Origin: Tolypocladium sp. Sup5 PDA-1
Taxonomy: Eukaryota; Ascomycota; Sordariomycetes; Hypocreales; Ophiocordycipitaceae
Direction: 5' to 3'
DNA: 64,000 nt
Assembly: GCA_000750105.3 (NCBI GenBank)
Contig: JPHH03000094.1
Coordinates: forward strand, 1 to 64,000
Each line of letters opens with the position of its first letter. The first letter of the stretch is position 1. The position numbers were made by a program, and so were the translations under genes. Positions 56,462 through 64,000 of the stretch are shown here, piece after piece. The notes under the pieces were generated by a model. That model did not search any database. It had not been told where the DNA came from and saw only the letters and a program-made list of their open reading frames with translations.

Positions 56462-57344
56462 CTCGTAGAAGTAACGACAGAAATGAAGAGGGAGCGACGT
56501 CTGGTTAAGTAGTTTTCCTGCCTTATTCGGCTACGGCAACTAGTTTCGTTGCCTGGCGAGGTGGAGTTGAGAACTCTTGGCTTCTAATATTAGGGTTACT
56601 ACATTATCACATATCACAAGGTCCGTAGGGAGCTATATTAAGGGTGAGGCTAAGGGATAAACGTATAACGAAGTTTCAGTAAAGGTGCGCAGACATTAAA
56701 AAATAGAGATTGGACAGTGACTCTAGTCCATTAGTTGCATTACACTTCGTGTACGAAGTACGAGGTAGTAATAAAGTAGGGGCCTATCTTCCGAAACAGC
56801 GAGGGGGAAATAAAACCCGCGTGACCTACTCGGCTTTGTTCTGTGGCTGGCTTGTGCTTGTGCCACACGACCTATCTTATTTTTCTTATTCGTTGGTCTC
56901 AATACTTGGCATGCATCATGTGTGGCCATCCAGACTCGTTGCAGCTTTCATGTTCAACCCATTTGTCTACATGAAACTCTCCGCCAAGACAGCCCATTCC
57001 AAGCACGAATTCACAATCGATGCAGTTCAAAAATCTACCCCCGAAGTACACTAGAGATTCCCATGCTGCCTCGAAGTGTCTGAAAGACTCGACACAGCGC
57101 GTACAGACATCGCAGGAGCACCCGTATACGTCAAGCTCAACCTCGGGTATCTCTTCACCGGATTCCTCTAAGTTCATAAATCCCATAATCTCGGCAGCAT
57201 TCTGCAGAAGCATGTCTTGAACTGCGGTGTTGCCGTTTTTCTCTGCCCACTATAGCTATATATAGCAGTACTAAAATGCCTAATTAGTAGATAATATAAA
57301 AATTTTGCTAAGTCTTACGCGATATAAGCTTAACTTATACTTTA
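56462..57344. other. Intergenic interval
   Basis: No gene supported. A minus-strand frame at 56899-57213 is cysteine-rich (CSCDVCTRC; FLNCIDCEF) but has no signal peptide, and its N-terminus is not defined. TACGAAGTA lies at 56752. 57250-57350 is very AT-rich. Confidence 0.4.
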
Positions 57345-59002
57345 TTAACTAATTCTTTGCATTACATGCCTCTCGGGCCATCCCGAGGACGAGGTCGTGA
57401 TATTGACCGCTAATAGTGACCGCGCACCCGATCTAAACAGCCGGACTGTGGCCGTGTATATGACTAGGGTCATGACCACGACCGGTGCTACCAGCCCATT
57501 AAATAGCCCTGTTTCTTTCCAGGATTTCTCTTCCTCCTCGGCTTTTTGCTCCTCCCATTCGTGCTTCATCCATGGGTGCGAGCCAGTGTTCTGCTCAAAG
57601 GGAACATAACTCAATTTTGGGGCCTTAAGACATGTCTTTGCGACTTGAGCTGCGACAATGTCGAGGCCAATCGTGCTGCATGGCTTCTCTTGTCAGCTTC
57701 AAGTAAGAAAACAAAAATGAAGGGCAGCTCGAATGGAGTGTTAAGGTCAACTTACGGAATAATCCATCGCTGAAGCAGATACATCAGCCAGCCATCAAAA
57801 GCCTGCATTCGGGTCATCATCCAAGTGATATTGAAGAGCTCCTTCATGCGAGGCATGCAGGTATCTCGATATTGTTCAAACACAATCTGCAGCTCGGTAC
57901 ACCTGGGACGCTTGTTGGGATGGCGCTTCACAAGGCGTAGAGCTCATTTGCAAGGCTCACGGCGCCCTCCATTGCCAAGTTTCCACCAAGCGCCGCGTTT
58001 GGTGTGACTTTGTGAGCTGAGTCGCCACATAGCACGGTCCGCCCATAGGACCAATGTGACAGAATGCCTTCCTCCAACGAGACGAGTTGGCCTCGAGTGC
58101 GCGTCTTCCACACGTCACCGAACACGAGTGTGTCGGAGATGGGGTAGTCGGCCAGCTCGGCTGCCTTGGCCTCGACGTCGGCCTCAGTATACCGTAGTCG
58201 ATGAAGAAGATGCTATCGGGCTGGGTCAAGAACAAGAACGAGAATCGATCGTTGGAGATGCAAGTCATATCCTTCGTACCCAGCCCTGCCTGCATGGGCG
58301 CAATACCTAAGAGACCAATACCTGAGAGACCATTGTATGTTGTCTTAATAGCGTGCTTCTCCTGTACAGTGATCAGCCCCCGGTGAGAGCTGGTGCGCCC
58401 TTCGCCACATGATGTCGCGGACGCCGCTGTGTACTCCGTCGCAGCCCACCACGATGTCGCCAGTGTGCACTGTGCCATCGCCAAGTACAGCTCTGGCGTG
58501 GCCATCTTCTTCTACGATGTCGGCAATGTGCGCGCCCTCAATGACTTTGGACTTGTCGGGCAACTTATCGTATAGTGTCTGCAGGTAGGCCCTCCGCTCG
58601 AGTGTGAGAGCCATATAGCCAGTTCTGCCCCCACACAGTCACTAGTTAGCTCTCTCATTCCAACATGCTTAACGGAGGATTTAGCAGCGCACCGTCGGTT
58701 AAAAAGGTGAATGAATGGCTCCATGTGGTAATTCCTGCCGTCAGGCCCGCGGTGCCAGGAGTTGCGCATCTCTGCACACTGAACCTCCACCGCATCCAGG
58801 AGGCCAAGTTGGTGCAAAATGCGAGCTCCCTGAGTGTGTATAGTGACGCTGGCACCCCAGGCAGGCGCGACCGGATGTTTGTCGATGACCACATAATCGA
58901 TCCTGCTTTGTGGAGGCTGTGTGCGAGTATGAGCCCGCCAACGCCGGCACCGACAATGACGACCTTGAATGTCGACACGTCTGTATCTGCATGCCCGTTC
59001 AT
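57345..59002 (-). pseudogene. Broken FAD-dependent monooxygenase (group A, meroterpenoid-type)
   Basis: ATG at 59002 starts MNGHADTDVSTFKVVIVGAG, with the GxGxxG dinucleotide-binding fold in VVIVGAGVGGLILAHSLHKAG. Then, after a one-base loss near 58895, DYVVIDKHPVAPAWGASVTI; HQLGLLDAVEVQCAEMRNSW; LQTLYDKLPDKSKV; GDIVVGCDGVHSGVRDIMW (about 58455, the DG motif); and after a shift near 58380 GLITVQEKHAIKTTYNG and DRFSFLFLTQPDSIFF. After another shift near 58195 come YTEADVEAKAAELADYPISD and CGDSAHKVTPNAALGGNLAM (about 58025, the second FAD motif GD). The C-terminus has MKELFNITWMMTRMQAFDG and, after an intron-like gap, membrane helices near 57430-57500. At least three frameshifts make it non-functional. 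Confidence 0.85.
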
Positions 59003-59633
59003 TGTGTATGAGATTCAGCAGATCGCAGGGTACATGTAGATGGCCTGCAAAGGGAACAGAAAAGCTTGAGATTGTGAAGGTTTCCTCTTTTAGAGTAGAG
59101 AAAGCATTGTCGAGTATATAAACCTCAGCCAAACACTGTGCCGTGGGTCGGTTGCGGTGGCTTCTTCATCCATCCACGCATGGGTCAAGTCTCGTCGGCA
59201 TTCGAGTCAGTGGTGGGCCGGACTTTCCGGCCGATGCCCTCCGAAGCCAGACCAGACTACGCTGGTAACAGGAAAGTACCTACAGTTCTTGCCTTTCAGT
59301 TTCAGGCTGTATACAATTGAACTTGGATCTGTAGTATTTCGTAATTGTTACTGGATGATGTATCCACCGTACAGCTGTGTCACGGTTAGTTTGACCTGAA
59401 GTCAAGTAGATTTAACTTGATTTTGACTTGGTAACACGGGATTGCTAAGGGTAGGCCGTAGCGCAAAGCGCCGCTCTAAGCGACCAATTTGGTAGACGCC
59501 GCGCGAAGGAGTGATGATAAATAACGTGAGTAGCTCTACAAGAATAGCCCTTGTTTTAGGGCGATAGACTAGCATCTAGTCTGATAACTCGACCACTATG
59601 CTAGCATTGGGCGGGACCTTACACCCACGCAAA
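59003..59633. other. Intergenic interval with hairpin-forming sequence
   Basis: No gene. 59399-59431 contains nested inverted words around AAGTCAAG...ACTTGA, and 59565-59580 contains GACTAGCATCTAGTC, another near-palindrome. The region 59440-59620 has a tRNA-like feel on minus (GTGGTCGAGTTATCAGACTA) but no acceptor stem or T-arm could be folded by eye. Confidence 0.4.
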
Positions 59634-60783
59634 TCACTCCATGCTCCCAACACCCCTCAATGATTTTAAATGCAGGTCCCCAAGCCCTCCTTCTTCATTA
59701 TACTGTTTCCGCGCTGCTTCTTGCTGACTCAAGAACTCATCTGGACCTATCGCTTCAACGGCTCGGTCTCGTAGCCCGCTGGTGTTGAGCTGCACCTTGT
59801 AAAGTGACTTATTGACTGATAATCTCGCTTCCAGCTCTGCAGGAGAGTATGCCTTGGCCTCATAGCCCACAGAAATGGTTGTAACTGCAGCGGTTGGAGG
59901 CTTCCGATAAAAGTAGATCCAGTACTTCATCGGAAGCACCGAAGTCTACAATCAAAATACGAGTAGGCTGGAACTGGCCCACCTATGCCATCGTATTGGC
60001 CTCGTCGTAGTGAGCTGACTTGGTAGGAAGATTGATTTTGGCATACTGAGGTAGTGTATGAGGTGCTAATGTCAACTATAGTAGAGCTAGTGGGCCTTTG
60101 TCTGCCACATGTGGGTTCCGGGCAAGCTCCCAAAAGAAGGCCAGGCCAGTTTTGCTAGAGGCAGACAGGCTACTGATAACAGCCGAGGAGAGGTCGGCGT
60201 CACTCTCAGACCATGGGCCGCCAAAGCCAAAGGGATGGATTGGAGGCGTAGAAAACACAGCGCGGTTGAGGAGATAAGGCCCATGCCAAAGAGGCATGTA
60301 GAGGGCAGCCATTTTCGGGGCTGTAGAGTCAGGTGTAACAGCATGTCCGTAGCGGTTGTACACGGTCATGAGCTGATCTCGGTGTGGGCTACGTTTATTC
60401 CAGTGTCCGGCCGGCTGGATAGATTGGAGCTGAAGGTCGACCAAATGGGATGAGGTTGGCCACATACCCCACAAGAGAGAGCCAGGGGCAATGGACTCGA
60501 TGCTGCTGATAACAACGCGGCCATATCCCCAAGCCGGCACTATACCCCACTCTTGCCGGTCCCTGAACGGTAGAGGAGCCGAGCCCGGGGCGGGATACAC
60601 ATCCCACCAGTGTAACGTCTGCCCACCGCGGCCGTAGGTGAGGTTGTTGGACGTCAAGGCGATCAGCCAAGTCCGAACGCGCACCGAGGATGCCGCGAGG
60701 GCTGAAGGCTCTTGGTCGTCAACCAAGCAGACTGCGTGCTGGGCGTTGTCGCGATTGGAAACGATGTGCATCGGAGTAGCCAT
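59634..60783 (-). pseudogene. DUF2855-family gene with two stop codons and a frameshift
   Basis: ATG at 60783 opens a long frame with the family's features: VRVRTWLIALTSNNLTYGRG, LHWWDVYPAPGSAPLPF, EWGIVPAWGYGRVV, GSLLWGMWPTSSHLVDLQLQ, SPHRDQLMTVYNRYG, IHPFGFGGPWSESDADLSSA and LSASSKTGLAF. It is broken by TAG at 60076-60078 where CAG is likely (LLQ), by TAG at 59983-59985 where TGG is likely (AWVGQ), and by a one-base shift near 59935. It resumes as AAVTTISVGYEAKAYSPAEL and VQLNTSGLRD. Both stops are C:G-to-T:A changes in the CpA context. DUF2855 proteins are of unknown function but resemble medium-chain dehydrogenase folds and often occur in fungal metabolite clusters. Confidence 0.8.
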
Positions 60784-61020
60784 GATGTTCTGGCCACCAG
60801 AGTTGGCTGCCGAATTGCTGCTGAAGATGTTTACGGGGAAAAGTGAAGAATTTGCGACTGGTTTGCGTATATGTTGCATGCATAGCACTCTCGAATGACT
60901 TTGGTAGAGAGCTTAGCTTTTGGGTCCATTTTAAGACGGAAAATAATGGCTATCATTGAGTTCCACGTCCCAGATATCCGATACCGCGGGGATTCATCGG
61001 TTTCACTCCCCCAAAGCGAT

Positions 61021-61670
61021 CTATAGACTAAAGTACTCTATGCTAGCAGTGTCAATCTTGGGATGATAAGGCTCCGCAGGTCTTCCTATTGTAGCCGCTT
61101 CAAAGGCTCTGGCTATCAGCCCATACTCAGACCGCTTTACTACTGTCGAAAAGGGGCCAGGTCCTGGATAAAGGTGCGACTTCCATCTATGATCGTTAAT
61201 GGAATATCCATTGCCGAGATCCTTCCACGTGGTCAGGGTGATGACTCGCCCCCTGTTATCAGGGGGATCGTAGGCGCTTAAGGCATAGTCTGTGTAGCAT
61301 AACCCGCAACCTTTGACCTGGTATAGGTCGAGGTGCAGAAAAGACCAAGCTTCCCTAATGGGGCGAGTGCTCCAGATGCGGTCACGGCGTGATTGGAGGG
61401 TGGAGTAATAGCGCTCGGTCCAGCGCTGGTGGCTGCAGTAATATCGCAGCGCCCATTCCCTTTCGAGGAGTTGCACGACTTTGGAGGCGGCATCTCGGAG
61501 ACCCGCTGAGCCCTTGTATAGGAATATGAGTTTCTTAGTCTTTGCAATAAGGCGCCTGTTAACGATTTGACATTGAGTAGTGGAAACAAGCTTCGGATGT
61601 CGGGATTCATCGAAATATTTATATCGGGAGCTCGATGATAAGGTCTCTGCGGAGTAAGTCGACCACCCAT
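61021..61670 (-). pseudogene. Fragment of an F-box-like hypothetical protein
   Basis: The minus frame 61476-61021 has the C-terminal look of large fungal F-box-associated protein families: a paired-cysteine stretch CGLCYTDYALSAYD, then ITLTTWKDLGNGYSINDHRW, and SEYGLIARAFEAA near the end. An upstream frame (61670-61500) reads SLFPLLNVKSLTGALLQRL and would join by a frame change near 61500. No F-box itself is visible. The start is undefined and the frame is broken, so I list it as a fragment; identification is weak. Confidence 0.3.
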
Positions 61671-63329
61671 GTCGATGATATCTTAGTACCCTAGCTACTA
61701 TATTGAAGTGAAGCTATAAGGGAAGAAAAGCGGACGCGATTTGGCATGTTTCGAGTAGTACTACCGAGCCTGCGCTGCTAAACTGAGCGCAAGGTCAGAT
61801 GGCCAACCTATAATTAAAGTACTATCCGAGGGGAAGGGATGGGTTAGGCGGATGGAAGAAGAAGGAATATCAAAATGTGAAGCACGAAAATATTTAAAGG
61901 CGAGACGTACGACTTATACTTTTGTAAAGCATCTTTAATTTTGCCACTACCTAACCTCTCGCCACAGGCTATGGTGCAAAAAGACAGTTCGCAAGATTTT
62001 CTTTAACAAGCCGAAGCTGGCCTCGCGCCCCTGCGGCTCCTCTCGTCAATGCATCGCCGCATCGCCGCATCGCTGAATCGTCACCCGCAGGACCGGCCGG
62101 GACAGCTCGGCGAACCGGCCTGGGAGCTGGGCTGAGACAGGAGAAGCACGATCGATTGACCCGGCCTGTCACGGCCATCATGACGCGCAAGGCGAGCGAC
62201 GTGGCAGATCCAGGCCCTTTGGCCTAACCCTCCTCTCGTAGACCGAGAACTCGACTAATATAGGCCACTAGTAAGCGCGAATAGCAGGTGCTCAGGCGCC
62301 GGCCACAAACGACGCAGCGACTGGGCGCAGTCGGCTCCTCTGCTGCCGCTGCTGCTGTGGTTGTGGCTTTATGTGGCTAAGGGGCAACCATTTTCTTGCC
62401 ATTCACAAGCTTAGGAGAAGCCAGGAAGGAGCTCGGGGGCCGATAATAACAAATGAAAACCTGACCGCCGTTTGTTTCACAGTCTTTTGCTTTTCTCTCG
62501 TCTTCAAGCCGGCGTGAAATCCCTTCTCTCAACGCTTGTCGCCCGCTACACACCCCCAACCCTACGATGCAACGCCAACAACGCGGCCATTTCGCCTCGT
62601 CGACCAAGGCCTCCCGCCGCAGCCTCTCTACTCTGCGCACTACCACCACTTCTGCCCCTTCTGGCTCCCGCTCGTATCCCGACCTTAGGCCCTCCGCTAC
62701 TACACTAACCGTCCCCCCTATTACTGCCTCCGCCCCTGACCCCGATTCCGTCTCGTGCTCCAGCCCCGACCCCGACTCCGCCGCCGCTGATACTCCTCTG
62801 CCTGTTGCTCCCCCTGCCCCTGCCCCTGATTCAGACTCTGTCTCGTGCCCCGGCCCTGACTCCACGCCTGGCCTCTCTGTAGCTGGTACGGCGCCTATCT
62901 AAGCGCCTACTAATTACACTTGTTGCTGACATTAGTATCAAGTCTCTATCCAAAGCGCCCAGCCCTCGCCGGTACTCCCTTCGTCGCCCCGCCCGCCACA
63001 GCAGTAGCAGCAGACCACTCTGTTGCGAGAGACTGCCGTGCCGTTCGTGGTATTGGGAGTAGGCAAACCCTTTGTAAACCTAGAGCATGTCGTGCTCGGG
63101 GGAATCGTTGGCGCGAGGAGGCATATCGTCCCTATTGTAGAGGCGAAGAGATCGGAGAAGCTGCGTTATATCTCATCTTGCCGTTAGTGGCACGCCGTGA
63201 TTTCGCAGTACGCGCGAGCCGTTTACACAGAGTGCATAGCGGCATTCGGGCCGGGAATAAATAAGGATACGCGAGTAAGGATTAATCCGTGACTGAAGCT
63301 GGGCTGAGTGTCGGATTGGGATAATGCCA
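61671..63329. other. Non-coding or degraded interval before the LTR
   Basis: GC-rich repeats of CCCCTGACCCCGA-type codons at 62720-62870 give Pro/Asp/Ser runs on plus and Glu/Ser/Gly runs on minus. Both are low-complexity and not supported as genes. They resemble the GC-rich patch at 3440-3790 in character. Confidence 0.4.
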
Positions 63330-63730
63330 CTGTGAACGTTGTGAAGTCTAGAGGTATATAGGTTTTCTTGATATTTGATCGTCTAATTGCTCCCCATTAA
63401 AACGCGTTACGTTCCTGCCTAACGTGTTTTCTAAGGTAACGCGCTTTCCTAAGACATGGTGGCTTGGAGGGTTTAGGCCGTGACGGCATCTGGCTGACGA
63501 CCGGAAGAAGGTCCCCTATGAATCGGGCAACGAAAGACTCTTGATTCTTCTATCTAATGACTGACTGAGGTCGGTATTTTATATCTGTACCAGTTGACGC
63601 CGTAGCCTGATATCGGCTGTAGGCATCTGAGCCATTGCAGGCAGGAGCTGAGTTGCCTGAAGCTATTCTCACCGTCGGCAGGCAGCAGTGCCATTTACGT
63701 TCCGCATCAACGAGCGGCTTGATATTGACA
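63330..63730 (-). repeat. 3' LTR of the copia-type element (right boundary firm, left approximate)
   Basis: Reading on minus, a polypurine tract CCTAGGGGGGA ends directly before TGTCAATATCAAG at 63730, the expected TG start of an LTR about 75 bp after the pol stop codon. A TATA-like GATATAAAATACC lies near 63573-63585 inside it. The far end is not certain; ...TTCACA near 63330 is the best CA end. Confidence 0.45.
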
Positions 63731-63806
63731 TCCCCCCTAGGTTGAACTTGTTCAAACTGTAAATCCAAGAGAACTCAAGGAGCGAGAGAATGTATGTCCT
63801 GCGATT

Positions 63807-64000
63807 TTAGTCGCTGTCTGATTCAGTCTGTGTCTCAAGGACACTCTGGATATCAACAAGTGCAAGTTGTTCAACAAATTGTTTGAACTTTTGGTCCGGC
63901 AGGACCTTTGTGAGTCCGTCTGCGACCATTTCCTTGGTCGGTGTGTACGAAACTTGGAATTGGTTTCGCTGATATGCCTGTCTTGCCCAACAGTTGTGGA
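63807..64000 (-). mobile_element. Ty1/copia retrotransposon pol, C-terminal end of RNase H (partial)
   Basis: The minus-strand frame entering from the window edge reads QAYQRNQFQVSYTPTKEMVA, DGLTKVLPDQKFKQFVEQLA, then stops after an acidic tail (TESDSD) at 63807. The Y-x-P-T-x-x-M-x-A-D-x-L-T-K pattern is diagnostic for the end of copia RNase H. The frame is open as far as visible, so the copy may be fairly young; the rest lies beyond 64000. Confidence 0.88.

Noticed and set aside
56899..57213. Cysteine-rich 104-codon minus frame
   Set aside because: No signal peptide, no defined start and no recognised family; too weak to list as a gene.
62377..62902. Overlapping plus (Pro/Asp/Ser) and minus (Glu/Ser/Gly) frames
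   Set aside because: Low-complexity CCCCGA-type repeats create long open frames on both strands; no motif or splice support for either.

Overview
The window looks like one arm of a filamentous ascomycete genome (Pezizomycotina, most like Hypocreales). The coding genes have short introns of about 40-90 bp with GTAAGT/GTATGC-type donors, CTAAC-like branch sites and CAG/TAG acceptors. The protein families are fungal: OPT transporter, flavohaemoglobin, AsaB/CmcJ-type oxygenase, GT34 glycosyltransferase and DUF2855. No bacterial-style operons, rRNA or convincing tRNA are seen.

Layout. 1-3900 is a gene-free repetitive block with several tandem arrays. 4394-7154 (minus) is an intact seven-exon OPT peptide transporter. 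7155-17380 has no intact gene but holds eroded copies of a thioester-reductase domain, an alpha/beta-hydrolase and an SPT3-like SAGA subunit, all on minus. 17381-18634 (plus) is an intact intronless flavohaemoglobin. 19288-21576 holds a dead GH43-type galactanase and a GST killed by one stop codon. 23188-31419 is the best coding stretch: a secreted cupredoxin-like protein, an amino-acid permease, an AsaB-type 2-oxoglutarate/iron oxygenase, and two divergent genes for related small secreted cysteine-containing proteins. 32869-34690 has MFS and GNAT fragments. 35169-41140 holds three intact minus-strand genes: a double-psi beta-barrel secreted protein, a secreted Asn/Ser-rich modular repeat protein, and a small soluble beta-rich protein. 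44088-45290 is a dead carboxylesterase. 45606-47138 is an intact GT34 glycosyltransferase. 49090-50102 has truncated UbiD and UbiX relics head to head. 50519-51283 is an intact class I O-methyltransferase. The remainder is a possible NRPS condensation relic, a third, disrupted secreted-protein paralogue, a broken FAD monooxygenase, a broken DUF2855 gene, an F-box-like fragment, and at the right edge the 3' end of a Ty1/copia element with its LTR.

Reading the whole. Twelve genes appear intact and at least fourteen are relics, many from secondary metabolism, detoxification or cell-wall degradation. Several relic stop codons are of the TGG-to-TAG or CAG-to-TAG kind expected from repeat-induced point mutation. 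With the retroelement and repeat blocks this fits a fast-evolving accessory or subtelomeric compartment. The most distinctive items are the three-member secreted-protein family, the modular repeat protein, and a dispersed 9-bp intergenic motif (TACTCCGTA/TACTTCGTA) found at least 14 times. Intron boundaries were worked out by hand from splice consensus and reading-frame continuity; family assignments rest on recognised motifs, not on database searches.
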